NCBI RefSeq assembly: GCF_000520815.1
Contig: NZ_ASRY01000270.1
Span: 1 to 58,775 of the forward strand
Direction of reading: 5' to 3'
From: Paenibacillus maysiensis
Lineage (GTDB): Bacteria; Bacillota; Bacilli; Paenibacillales; Paenibacillaceae
Length of the DNA: 58,775 nt
Position numbers and translations under genes: made by a program. Of the stretch, positions 17,331-25,477 are shown piece after piece; positions within the stretch are counted from its first letter, which is position 1; every line of letters starts with the position of its first letter. The notes beneath the pieces are model-generated. The model had not been told where the DNA came from, ran no database searches, and worked only from the letters and a program-made list of their open reading frames with translations.

Positions 17331-17903
17331 ATGAGTAAAATCGTACCTGTCGGCGTTTCTGCACGCCATATTCACCTGACTCAAGAGCATATTGAAATTT
17401 TGTTCGGAGCAGGATATCAACTGACTGAATTTAAACCACTGTCCCAACCAGGACAATTTGCCGCAAATGAAACGGTAGCTGTAATTGGTTCTAAGGGCCA
17501 ATTTGATAAGGTTCGTATTCTAGGACCAGCTCGTCCAGCTTCCCAGCTTGAAATCTCTCGCACAGATTCCTTTGCTATCGGTGTAAAAGCGCCTGTACGC
17601 GAATCTGGCAGCATTGACGGTACACCAGGAATCACAGTAAAAGGCCCAGCCGGAGAAGTGGAACTGCAAGAGGGTGTAATCGTAGCTGCCCGTCATATTC
17701 ATTTCCATACATCTGATGCAGCGAAATGGGACATTAAGGACAAACAGTTGCTGAAAGTACGTGTCGGCGGCGAACGTGGTCTTGTATTTGAAAATGTTCT
17801 TGCGCGTGTGTCCGATTCTTTTGCTTTGGATATGCACATTGATACGGATGAAGCGAACGGAGCCGGTGTGAAAAACGGTGACAACGCTGAAATCGTAGAC
17901 TAA
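17331..17903 (+). CDS. pduL: Phosphate propanoyltransferase (PduL family)
   Basis: A 190-residue PduL-type phosphotransacylase, full length, made of two similar halves. Metal-binding motifs SARHIHL near residue 10 and AARHIHF near residue 121 are both present. The enzyme moves acyl groups between CoA and phosphate, linking propanoyl/acetyl-CoA to acyl phosphates. There is no microcompartment gene nearby and no encapsulation peptide is apparent, so it probably works as a free cytoplasmic phosphotransacylase. The ATG follows AAAGGAGTG and the gene has its own terminator. Confidence 0.92.
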   Translation: MSKIVPVGVSARHIHLTQEHIEILFGAGYQLTEFKPLSQPGQFAANETVAVIGSKGQFDKVRILGPARPASQLEISRTDSFAIGVKAPVRESGSIDGTPGITVKGPAGEVELQEGVIVAARHIHFHTSDAAKWDIKDKQLLKVRVGGERGLVFENVLARVSDSFALDMHIDTDEANGAGVKNGDNAEIVD

Positions 17904-17931
17904 TATACGTATATAATGCCGAAAGGTAAGG

Positions 17932-17964
17932 GCCCGATTCTTGCTAAAGAGTCGGGCTTTTTTT
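17932..17964 (+). terminator. Intrinsic terminator after pduL
   Basis: GCCCGATTC (17932-17940), 8-nt loop, GAGTCGGGC (17949-17957), T7. The roughly 235 bp to miaB otherwise contain only a TATAAT-like -10 near 18073. Confidence 0.88.
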
Positions 17965-18198
17965 ACATACTAAGGATTCTCAAAATTTTTATCTATAAAA
18001 TTATGGGCATTAGATTCACTGCGTAACCAATTGGCGTTCACGGGGATATATGGCGATGGCTTATAAATCATGCTATAATTTAATGTAATGCCTTTTTCAA
18101 AGGAGTTTTTACGGGCTTAAAAGAGATTTACCCATATGCAAAGATACAGTAAAAGCGTGATTGGCGTGAAATAGATGGTGTAAGGAGTGACCGAAGGA

Positions 18199-19752
18199 AT
18201 GGCCAAGGAAACGAAAGATTACTCTAAATATTTTGATTTCTCGGATGCAAAGATCATTTCTCAGGATGAGCATAGCAAAAAGATCCGCATTCGCGGACGT
18301 GAAATCAATATTATTGCGGAGCCGAATCATAGAAAAGAAAAGCAACGCGGTAAAGAAGACGTACAGGTATTGTACGATAACGCAGTTCCGGATGAGCTGA
18401 AGCATATCGGCGAGGGAAAGCATTACATCGTGTACACATTCGGTTGCCAGATGAACGAGCATGATTCCGAAACGATTAAAGGATTGCTGGAGCAAATGGG
18501 CTATCAGGCGACAGCGGATCGTAAGGAAGCGGACATCATCTTGCTGAATACGTGTGCGATCCGTGAAAATGCGGAGGACAAAGTATTTGGCGAACTGGGC
18601 CACCTCAAGCATCTTAAGACAGAGAAGCCGGGCATGCTGCTTGGCGTTTGTGGCTGCATGTCGCAGGAAGAGAGTGTCGTCAACCGGATTTTGCAAAAGC
18701 ACGGTTTTGTCGATATGATTTTTGGTACCCATAATATTCACCGCTTGCCGCAGCTCGTCAAGGAAGCACTCTTCAGCAAAGAAATGGTGGTCGAGGTGTG
18801 GTCCAAGGAAGGCGACATTATCGAAAACCTGCCGAAGAAGCGCGAGGGTATGCGGGCTTGGGTGAACATTATGTACGGCTGCGATAAATTTTGCACCTAT
18901 TGCATTGTTCCCTTCACTCGCGGTAAGGAAAGAAGCCGTCGCCCCGAGGATGTCATTGCTGAGGTACGGGATTTGGCGCGCCAGGGCTTTAAGGAAATTA
19001 CCTTGCTGGGTCAGAACGTCAATGCCTATGGCAAGGATTTGAAGGATATGAATTATAGATTCGGGGATCTGATGGACGATATGCGTAAAATTGATATCCC
19101 GCGTGTACGTTTTACAACATCACATCCGCGTGATTTTGATGACCATTTGGTTGAAGTGCTTGGTAAGGGCGGCAATTTGGTGGAGCATATCCATCTGCCT
19201 GTTCAATCCGGCAATACGGATATATTGAAGAAAATGAACCGAAAATATACTCGTGAGCGCGTTCTGGAGCTGGCGGCGAAGATCAAAGCGGCTGTTCCGC
19301 ATGTTTCGCTGACAACGGATATTATCGTAGGTTTTCCGGGCGAAACGGACGAACAGTTTGAAGATACCATTTCTCTCGTACGTGAGGTCGGTTACGACTT
19401 TGCCTACACCTTTATTTATTCACCACGTGAAGGTACTCCAGCCGCGTCCATGGAAGACAATGTGCCTATGTCGGTCAAAAAAGAGCGTCTACAGCGTCTG
19501 AACAATGTGGTGAACGAAAACAGCCTCCGCTTTAACGGTAGACTGCGTGGCGAGGTGGTTGAGGTGCTGGTGGAAGGCGAGAGCAAAAATAACAGCAAGG
19601 TGCTTGCCGGCCGGACCCGTTCCAATAAGCTGGTGCATTTTGAAGGCTCCAAGGATCTGATCGGTACCTTTGTGCAGGTGAAAATTACGGAGCCTATGAC
19701 CTTTTACATCCAGGGTGATTTGGTTCAAACTGCCGTGACGGTTAACGGTTAA
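18199..19752 (+). CDS. miaB: tRNA-2-methylthio-N6-dimethylallyladenosine synthase
   Basis: A 517-residue MiaB. Order: a Firmicute-type N-terminal extension (about 70 residues), a UPF0004 domain with the first cluster cysteines ([28 protein letters not shown]), a radical-SAM domain with the CxxxCxxC motif in [17 protein letters not shown], and a C-terminal TRAM domain. It adds the methylthio group to i6A37 of tRNAs reading UNN codons. The ATG at 18199 lies 11 nt after AAGGAG (18182-18187); the GTG at 18187 overlaps that SD. The pairing with ricA downstream matches B. subtilis ymcB-ymcA. Confidence 0.95.
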   Translation: MAKETKDYSKYFDFSDAKIISQDEHSKKIRIRGREINIIAEPNHRKEKQRGKEDVQVLYDNAVPDELKHIGEGKHYIVYTFGCQMNEHDSETIKGLLEQMGYQATADRKEADIILLNTCAIRENAEDKVFGELGHLKHLKTEKPGMLLGVCGCMSQEESVVNRILQKHGFVDMIFGTHNIHRLPQLVKEALFSKEMVVEVWSKEGDIIENLPKKREGMRAWVNIMYGCDKFCTYCIVPFTRGKERSRRPEDVIAEVRDLARQGFKEITLLGQNVNAYGKDLKDMNYRFGDLMDDMRKIDIPRVRFTTSHPRDFDDHLVEVLGKGGNLVEHIHLPVQSGNTDILKKMNRKYTRERVLELAAKIKAAVPHVSLTTDIIVGFPGETDEQFEDTISLVREVGYDFAYTFIYSPREGTPAASMEDNVPMSVKKERLQRLNNVVNENSLRFNGRLRGEVVEVLVEGESKNNSKVLAGRTRSNKLVHFEGSKDLIGTFVQVKITEPMTFYIQGDLVQTAVTVNG

Positions 19753-19835
19753 CAAAATAGCGTAGCAAGGCTTGCATGTGGATCAAATATGAGTTGTATG
19801 TACGACCGTATAAGTGAGAAAAGGAGCGATGGACA

Positions 19836-20288
19836 GTGACAGAGGAGCGGTTGCAACAGTCAGAGCTTCAATCGGCAGCGCGCCAGCATGATCATTTGGT
19901 CAATCGTGATATGATATTGGCGAAAGCTCAAGAGTTGGCGGGGATTTTGGGCAACAGTGAGGAAGTGCAGGTATTTCGGAAAGCAGAAGATAAAATCCGT
20001 GATCATCAGCGCATCCAGCATCTGATTGCAGCGATGAAGAAAAAGCAAAAGGAAATTGTGGCCTTTGAATCCTTGAAGAATCAGACGATGATTGCCAAAA
20101 TAGAGGCCGAGCTTCAGGAGCTTCAGGAAGAGCTTGACGGCATTCCGATTGTAACGGAGTTTCAACAAAGCCAGGTGGAAATTAATGAGCTGCTGCAAAT
20201 GGTTATCATGGCGATTCGTGATACAGTTGCCGAAAAGGTGAATGTAGAAGAGGGAAAAAGTACTTCTTCCTCCAATTGCAGTGACTAG
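19836..20288 (+). CDS. ricA: RicA/YmcA family regulator (YlbF/YmcA fold)
   Basis: A 150-residue, largely helical protein of the YlbF/YmcA family (ILAKAQELAGILGNSEEVQVFRKAEDKI, HQRIQHLIAAMKKKQKEIVAFE). In B. subtilis RicA acts with RicF and RicT as an RNase Y specificity complex carrying Fe-S clusters and promotes competence, biofilm and sporulation; rny lies 6 kb upstream here. The C-terminal tail ends in a Ser-rich stretch with one Cys. The GTG start at 19836 has AAGGAG about 10 nt upstream. It is followed by a strong terminator. Confidence 0.9.
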   Translation: MTEERLQQSELQSAARQHDHLVNRDMILAKAQELAGILGNSEEVQVFRKAEDKIRDHQRIQHLIAAMKKKQKEIVAFESLKNQTMIAKIEAELQELQEELDGIPIVTEFQQSQVEINELLQMVIMAIRDTVAEKVNVEEGKSTSSSNCSD

Positions 20289-20298
20289 AATGATGTGT

Positions 20299-20330
20299 GG
20301 TGTGGAGGCTCAGCCTCCACGCCTTTTTTT
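20299..20330 (+). terminator. Intrinsic terminator after ricA
   Basis: An 11-bp stem GGTGTGGAGGC / GCCTCCACGCC (one wobble) around TCA, then T7. Confidence 0.92.
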
Positions 20331-20409
20331 CAGGTGCAACTTGTAATCATATGTACTGTGCCAGACCTCAAGAGGAAATGGGACACATAGAAAGGATGAA
20401 GGCTAGGAA

Positions 20410-20832
20410 ATGGATATTTTGCGTAGTTTGGTAGAGGGTGAAGTAAATACATTTTGGGAGTATTTGGGCTGTGAATTGATCGAAGCTGATGCAAAAGAGG
20501 TACATATCGCTTTACAGGCCGGACCACAGCATACCAACGTGGTGGGTATTGTTCATGGGGGCGTACTCACAACATTGATGGATCAGGCGATGGGGATGGT
20601 TAGTATGGTTTCACGCAATATGGAATTATGTGTGACGACGAATCTGAACGTTCATTTTTTGTCAGCGATGAAACAAGGACGATTGGAGGTTAAGGCGCGA
20701 ATTCTCCATCAAGGAGGGCGTACCATAACGACTGAGGCGGAAGTGAAGGATAGTGAAGGAACGCTCGGCTGCATGGCTACGGCGACATTCCGGGTATTGC
20801 GTAAACAACCAGATCATTTGGATAAGGCCTGA
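20410..20832 (+). CDS. PaaI-type hotdog-fold thioesterase
   Basis: A 140-residue single hotdog domain. The PaaI/4HBT signature VVGIVHGGVLTTLMDQAMGM contains the HGG and catalytic-acid D positions; NLNVHFL in the centre is also typical. It is expected to hydrolyse acyl-CoA thioesters in the cytoplasm; the acyl group is unknown. ATG start with GAAAGGATGAAGG upstream. It lies between the ricA terminator and the NAD-salvage promoter, and so seems to be a separate transcript. Confidence 0.88.
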   Translation: MDILRSLVEGEVNTFWEYLGCELIEADAKEVHIALQAGPQHTNVVGIVHGGVLTTLMDQAMGMVSMVSRNMELCVTTNLNVHFLSAMKQGRLEVKARILHQGGRTITTEAEVKDSEGTLGCMATATFRVLRKQPDHLDKA

Positions 20833-20835
20833 CGC

Positions 20836-20881
20836 TTGACAAAACTTTTTATTATGTCATAATGAATTTATCAAAATGATA
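20836..20881 (+). promoter_or_regulatory. Promoter and two inverted repeats upstream of the NAD salvage genes
   Basis: TTGACA (20836-20841), 16 bp, CATAAT (20858-20863). ATTATG-T-CATAAT (20851-20863) is a perfect palindrome covering the -10. TATCA-AAA-TGATA (20869-20881) is a second one over the start-point region. They are candidate operators for the adjacent NrtR-like regulator. Confidence 0.6.
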
Positions 20882-20885
20882 TAAT

Positions 20886-21686
20886 ATGGTGATGCCAATG
20901 GATAACGAACGTATAAACGAAGAGGCGCAGAAGGCGTCGTATAACATTAAGAAATATCGCACCCCGGATGGTGCTCCGGCAGATATCGTCATGTTCACCT
21001 TGACCAAGCGGGAGCGCAAGACGGTGACGAAGACGTTGCCGATCCGTGAGCTGAAGGTAATGCTTATCAAGCGCCGCAGATGGCCGTTTGCTGGACGTTG
21101 GGCGTTGCCCGGGGGCTTTTGTCAGGAAGATGAATCCATGTACGGAGCCGCCAAGCGCGAGCTGTTAGAGGAAACCGGCGTAGATGGTGGGCATCTGGAG
21201 TATCTAGGTGTGTATAGTGGACCTGGGCGTGATCCGCGCGGGTGGATTATATCACATGCGTTTTTTGCACTGGTAGAGGAGTGGATGCTGGAGCAGCGGC
21301 AAGCGGCGGATGATGCTTCGGAGGTCGGACTGTTTACGATCCGTGAAGCGCTGGAGGAGTTGGAGCTGGCGTTTGACCATCGGGACATTATTGTGGATGC
21401 CTACCGGAAGATTCAGTTGCAAATGCTTCAGACGACGATAGCCAAGCAGTTTTTGCCTCTGCATTTTACATTGGGCGAGCTGTATCAGGTCATTCAAAGT
21501 GTCGTACCGGATTTCGAGGAGCCGAACTTTATTCGTAAAATAACGTCGACTCGCAGCAGACAGGGAATATTAGAAGAGGTACGGGACGAGAACGGCAAAC
21601 CGCTCAGCTCCAATCAGTATTCACAGAGACCTGCACAGCTTTATCGTTTTAGTGACAGGGTGCCGCGGTTGTCTATCTACACCTAA
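20886..21686 (+). CDS. Nudix domain protein with NrtR-like C-terminal winged helix
   Basis: A protein of about 266 residues. A complete Nudix box GGFCQEDESMYGAAKRELLE-ETG is present at about residues 78-101, so the hydrolase fold may be active on ADP-ribose or related NAD products. The last 90 residues (FLPLHFTLGELYQVIQSVV, FIRKITS, YRF) match the winged-helix end of NrtR-type regulators. The gene is followed by pncA and pncB, the classic NrtR targets, so a role as NAD-metabolism regulator with ADP-ribose as effector is a good inference. A plain ADP-ribose pyrophosphatase is the alternative. Start codon ambiguous: ATG at 20886 or 20898. Confidence 0.85.
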   Translation: MVMPMDNERINEEAQKASYNIKKYRTPDGAPADIVMFTLTKRERKTVTKTLPIRELKVMLIKRRRWPFAGRWALPGGFCQEDESMYGAAKRELLEETGVDGGHLEYLGVYSGPGRDPRGWIISHAFFALVEEWMLEQRQAADDASEVGLFTIREALEELELAFDHRDIIVDAYRKIQLQMLQTTIAKQFLPLHFTLGELYQVIQSVVPDFEEPNFIRKITSTRSRQGILEEVRDENGKPLSSNQYSQRPAQLYRFSDRVPRLSIYT

Positions 21687-21754
21687 TGTATTGTAGTAGG
21701 TCACGTAAAGAAGCGCACAATCCCCAATTTGAGGATGAAGGAGCTGGCTGTACG

Positions 21755-22321
21755 ATGAAGGCGTTGATTGTTATTGATTACACGAATGATTTTGTGGACG
21801 GTAGTCTGCCTGTAGGCCAACCGGCAGTTGAGCTGGATGACCGGATGGCAGCTATAACGCAGGCGTATGTAGATCAAGGGGACTTTGTCGTAATGGCAGT
21901 GGATCTGCATGAGGAAAAAGACCTTTATCACCCGGAAAGCAAGCTGTTTCCTCCACATAATATTCGTGGAACCGGGGGACGAGATTTGTATGGCAAGCTC
22001 CATAATCTCTATGCGAAACAGAGGGATTCCATCTATTGGATGGACAAAACACGATACAGCGCCTTTGCTGGCACGGATCTGGAACTCAGGTTGCGTGAAC
22101 GTGGTATTACGGAAGTTCATTTGATCGGTGTGTGTACGGATATATGTGTACTGCATACGGCTGTAGACGCTTATAACAAAGGCTTTGCGATTACGGTATA
22201 CAAGGACGCTGTGGCGAGCTTTAATCAGGCCGGACATGATTGGGCTTTGGGTCATTTTCAGGGCAGTCTCGGAGCCGACGTATGGTCGGCTGAGGATACG
22301 ATTTTACGCCAGAAGAAGTAA
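21755..22321 (+). CDS. pncA: Nicotinamidase (isochorismatase family)
   Basis: A 188-residue cysteine hydrolase of the isochorismatase family. Catalytic Asp8 lies in LIVIDYTNDFVDG, the Lys in YWMDKTRYSAF, and the Cys in LIGVCTDICVLHTA. It deamidates nicotinamide to nicotinate; this product feeds the nicotinate phosphoribosyltransferase encoded next. ATG 21755 has AAGGAG about 11 nt upstream; the longer frame from 21686 would overlap the end of the Nudix gene. Co-location with pncB and an NrtR-like protein supports nicotinamidase over other isochorismatase-like activities. Confidence 0.92.
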   Translation: MKALIVIDYTNDFVDGSLPVGQPAVELDDRMAAITQAYVDQGDFVVMAVDLHEEKDLYHPESKLFPPHNIRGTGGRDLYGKLHNLYAKQRDSIYWMDKTRYSAFAGTDLELRLRERGITEVHLIGVCTDICVLHTAVDAYNKGFAITVYKDAVASFNQAGHDWALGHFQGSLGADVWSAEDTILRQKK

Positions 22322-22336
22322 ATAACTTAACGATTG

Positions 22337-22379
22337 TGCACCCATATCCGATAACAGAATGGAGTTGGATATGGGTGCA
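22337..22379 (+). other. 13-bp perfect inverted repeat between pncA and pncB
   Basis: TGCACCCATATCC (22337-22349) and GGATATGGGTGCA (22367-22379) around a 17-nt loop, with no T tract. It could tune pncB expression or mRNA stability within the operon, or be a protein-binding site. Confidence 0.6.
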
Positions 22380-22440
22380 TACGGATGGACAAGGCGGTAC
22401 GCCGCTGCCAAACCGGGGACAGTCAGAGAGGATGATTACG

Positions 22441-23904
22441 ATGCAGTCAACGAGCCTCGCATTACATACAGATAAATATCAAATTAATATGATGTACGCC
22501 CACTGGGTGAACGGAAGTCACCAGCGCAAAGCTGTGTTTGAGGCATATTTTCGCAAGCTGCCTTTTGGCAACGGATATGCGGTGTTCGCAGGTTTGGAAC
22601 GCATTGTGAATTATATTGCAAATCTGCGCTTTACAGAAGAGGATATCCGTTACCTCTCAGAGCAAGAGGAGAAGTATGATCCCATGTTTCTGGAGGCATT
22701 GCGCCAGTTTAGGTTTGGCGGAACCGTTCATTCGATGAAAGAAGGGGCGCTTGTTTTCCCAAATGAGCCTCTGGTACGCGTCGAAGGAACGATTATGGAA
22801 ACACAACTGGTTGAGACAGCGTTGTTGAATTTTATGAACTACCAGACGCTGATTGCGACGAAGGCGTCGCGCATCAAGCAGGTGGCAAGCGGCGATACGC
22901 TGCTGGAATTTGGCACACGGCGGGCGCAGGAAGCAGATGCGGCGATTTGGGGAGCACGGGCAGCTTATGTAGCGGGCTTTGACGCAACTTCTAATATGCT
23001 GGCAGGTGAGCACTTTGGTATTCCGACCAAGGGAACGCATGCTCATTCCTGGGTGCAGACCTTTATGAGCGAGCAGGAGGCTTTTGACGTGTATGCGAAG
23101 GTTTTACCGGATCAGGTCACACTGCTGGTGGACACCTTTGATACGCTGGAGAGCGGTGTTCCCCATGCGATTCGGACAGCGAAGATGCTGGAGAGTCAGG
23201 GCAAACGCATGAAGTCGATCCGTTTGGATAGTGGTGACTTAGCTTATTTGTCCATTCAGGCGCGAGAAATGCTGGATGCCGAAGGCTTGGATTACGTACA
23301 AATTGTAGCCTCCAATGATTTGGATGAAAATACGATTTTTAACTTAAAGGCCCAAGGTGCGCGTATTGATGTATGGGGTGTGGGAACACAGCTCATTACA
23401 GCTTCGGATCAACCTTCACTGGGCGGGGTGTACAAGCTGGTCGAGCGGGAAGTAGAAGGCGAAATGCTGCCGACGATTAAAATTTCGGGCAATCCGGAAA
23501 AGGTATCCACACCGGGCAAGAAGGATGTATATCGTATTATAGATAAGAAGAAAGGGAGAGCTGTCGCCGATTATATTTCTTTTCCGGACGAAGATCGTCC
23601 GCGCAATGGAAAGCGGCTGAAGCTCTTTAACCCGCTGCATCCGTATATGAAGAAGTATGTGGAAAATTACGAAGCAGTTCCGATGCTGGAGCCTATTTTC
23701 GTAAATGGACAGAAAGTGTATGAGCTTCCCGAGCTGGATGAAATTCGTGCTTACCATACTTCCCAGTTGCAATTGTTCTGGCCGGAATATTTGCGGAAGC
23801 TAAACCCGGAAATTTACCGTGTAAATCTCAGTGAAAAGGTATGGGGGCTGAAACAAAAGCTGATCGACAGCTATATGCAGCCAGAAGTAGAAGAAAAGGA
23901 ATAG
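22441..23904 (+). CDS. pncB: Nicotinate phosphoribosyltransferase
   Basis: A 487-residue NAPRTase. Characteristic blocks are TDKYQINMMYAHW at the N-terminus, YQTLIATKASRIKQVA, FGTRRAQEADAAIWGARAAYVAGFDATSN, GTHAHSWVQ, and SIRLDSGDLAYLS. It converts nicotinate and PRPP to nicotinate mononucleotide in the Preiss-Handler pathway and works directly after PncA. The ATG at 22441 is 9 nt after GAGAGG; the long upstream in-frame extension from 22336 covers the inverted repeat and is unlikely to be translated. It closes the nudix-pncA-pncB operon. Confidence 0.95.
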   Translation: MQSTSLALHTDKYQINMMYAHWVNGSHQRKAVFEAYFRKLPFGNGYAVFAGLERIVNYIANLRFTEEDIRYLSEQEEKYDPMFLEALRQFRFGGTVHSMKEGALVFPNEPLVRVEGTIMETQLVETALLNFMNYQTLIATKASRIKQVASGDTLLEFGTRRAQEADAAIWGARAAYVAGFDATSNMLAGEHFGIPTKGTHAHSWVQTFMSEQEAFDVYAKVLPDQVTLLVDTFDTLESGVPHAIRTAKMLESQGKRMKSIRLDSGDLAYLSIQAREMLDAEGLDYVQIVASNDLDENTIFNLKAQGARIDVWGVGTQLITASDQPSLGGVYKLVEREVEGEMLPTIKISGNPEKVSTPGKKDVYRIIDKKKGRAVADYISFPDEDRPRNGKRLKLFNPLHPYMKKYVENYEAVPMLEPIFVNGQKVYELPELDEIRAYHTSQLQLFWPEYLRKLNPEIYRVNLSEKVWGLKQKLIDSYMQPEVEEKE

Positions 23905-23912
23905 CTTTAAGA

Positions 23913-23948
23913 AGGCACCCTGCAAGTGATGAGGTGCCTCTTTGTGTT
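23913..23948 (+). terminator. Probable terminator after pncB, convergent with moaB
   Basis: AGGCACC (23913-23919) pairs with GGTGCCT (23933-23939), followed by CTTTGTGTTT. Confidence 0.65.
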
Positions 23949-23975
23949 TCAGAGCGTGGGAGGGAAATATGTGTG

Positions 23976-24491
23976 TTATTTGTAAATTTCCCTCATGACA
24001 TGCCGCAGCTCAGGTATAATGATGCGCTCCATCGCCAAACGGACGGCTCCACGCGAGCCTGGCATGGAAAATACGGCTGTCCGGCCCACGGTGCCTGCCA
24101 CAGCACGACTCAATATCGCTGCTGAACCAATATCCTCGGCAAAGCTTAAATAACGGAAGATTTCCCCGAATCCGGGCAGTTCCTTATCCAGCAGAGAGGA
24201 GACGGCTTCATATGTTGTATCACGCGGGGAAATACCGGTGCCGCCTGTCAAAAGAACAGCCTCAATGTCATCGCGTTCGGCGGCTTCGGATACGAGCTGC
24301 CGGATGCCGTCATAGTCGTCTTTGACGATAACATATCGGACTACCTGATAGCCGTTCGTTTCCAGCAAATCCACCAGTAGTCGTCCTCCGGTATCTGTCT
24401 CCATGGTACGGGTGTCGGAGACGGTTACAACCATGCAGCTAACCTGCTGTGGGGCCTCCAGTCGATGCTCCTCTACAGAAGATATATTCAT
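23976..24491 (-). CDS. moaB: Molybdenum cofactor biosynthesis protein MoaB/MogA family
   Basis: A 171-residue MoCF-fold protein. Motifs are VTVSDTRTMETDTGG near the N-terminus, LLTGGTGISPRDTTYEAV (TGGTG pterin-binding loop) and FSMPGSRGAVRLAM. MoaB-type proteins adenylylate molybdopterin or carry the related role. The start ATG at 24491 (minus) has AAGGAG about 11 nt upstream; the longer frame from 24524 would place this SD inside the gene. It stands alone here, with no other moa genes nearby. Confidence 0.92.
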   Translation of the reverse strand: MNISSVEEHRLEAPQQVSCMVVTVSDTRTMETDTGGRLLVDLLETNGYQVVRYVIVKDDYDGIRQLVSEAAERDDIEAVLLTGGTGISPRDTTYEAVSSLLDKELPGFGEIFRYLSFAEDIGSAAILSRAVAGTVGRTAVFSMPGSRGAVRLAMERIIIPELRHVMREIYK

Positions 24492-24751
24492 TGCAATGCT
24501 CACTCCTTGATCTATGTTAGACATACTCTTTTTACAATAGAGGAATGATTGCTGGTGTGCAAGTCAGTAGTAGGCACGAGGAAGGGGTGTGATTTATTCC
24601 CTTGCACGGATGGGTTGGAATATAGTACACTTCCTTACATAAGTCGGGATTTCTTGTCTGGTCATTGATGAAAGCGTGAACAACGGTTGATTAATCTCAA
24701 TTGTCGGCGGGTAATAATGCAGCAGGGTCAACAACAGGGAGGTAATGTATT

Positions 24752-25081
24752 ATGAAACATTCATACCAACAATGCGTAGATGCTTGCCTGGAATGTATGA
24801 ACGCTTGCAACGTTTGTTACGTGGCGAGCTTGAAGGAATATGATTTGGCTATGCTGCGTGAGTGTATTCGAGTGAGCAGGGAATGTGCAGAAATATGCGG
24901 GTTTGCTGCTCAAATGCTGGAACGCGGAACGGAATTTGCCGAGCAAATTTGTGAGTTGTGTGCCAAAGCCTGTGAAGTATGTGCTGCTGAATGCGGTAAG
25001 CACGCCCATGAGCATTGCAAGCAATGTGCAGAAGCCTGCCGCCGTTGTGTTCAGGCTTGTCGCCAAATGGTGGCTGTGTAA
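24752..25081 (+). CDS. Cys-rich four-helix bundle copper-binding protein (Csp/DUF326)
   Basis: A 109-residue protein with about 17 cysteines spaced along four helices (CVDACLECMNACNVCY, CIRVSRECAEICG, CELCAKACEVCAAEC, CKQCAEACRRCVQACR). This is the pattern of Csp copper storage proteins and DUF326. There is no signal peptide, so it fits the cytosolic Csp3 type that stores many Cu(I) ions inside the bundle. The ATG follows GGGAGGTAAT. It is monocistronic between moaB (divergent) and the argS leader. Binding of zinc or an Fe-S centre cannot be excluded. Confidence 0.9.
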   Translation: MKHSYQQCVDACLECMNACNVCYVASLKEYDLAMLRECIRVSRECAEICGFAAQMLERGTEFAEQICELCAKACEVCAAECGKHAHEHCKQCAEACRRCVQACRQMVAV

Positions 25082-25122
25082 TTACATATTATCGAGTCAG
25101 CGCCTGAACAGAAAATAAAAGA

Positions 25123-25151
25123 TTGCTTTCCACTGGATAGGTTTGTATAAT
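25123..25151 (+). promoter_or_regulatory. Promoter of the argS T-box transcript
   Basis: TTGCTT (25123-25128), 17 bp, TATAAT (25146-25151). The predicted start is just before Stem I of the T-box. Confidence 0.75.
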
Positions 25152-25165
25152 GATGGGAATTAACG

Positions 25166-25445
25166 TCTTGGAACGGGAGAGTAGCAGGGGAGCCATATCA
25201 TTACAGCGAGCCGGAAAAGGTGGAAGCCGGTATGAGGCCCAACGTGAAGCGCACCCGGGAGACGGTTGTTCCAACACGGAGTTCCGTTAGTAGATCAACC
25301 CGGTGGACACCGTTATTTGTCATTGGAGTGAAATCGGCGATTAATGCATAAGTTCGTTGCGCAATCCGATTTACGAAGAGTGGTACCGCGGGGATATTGA
25401 AGTTCTCGTCTCTTGAATAATTCAAGAGGCGGGAGCTTTTTTTGT
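25166..25445 (+). ncRNA. T-box riboswitch upstream of argS, specifier CGC (Arg)
   Basis: The Stem I start GGGAGAGTAGC carries the AGTA of the loop-E motif at 25180-25183. The distal loop GGTGGAAGCCGG follows near 25219-25230. The specifier loop GTGAAGCGCACC has the codon CGC at 25250-25252, right after GAAG and before A. The T-box core GAGTGGTACCGCGG ends at 25391. The terminator is a long stem ending GAGGCGGGAGCT followed by T7 (to 25443). CGC is an arginine codon, matching the downstream argS. Uncharged tRNA-Arg would stabilise the antiterminator. The variable base of the UGGU bulge predicts a discriminator A. Confidence 0.93.
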
Positions 25446-25477
25446 TAGATTCTAAATGAAAAAAAGGAGAGAAAGCT

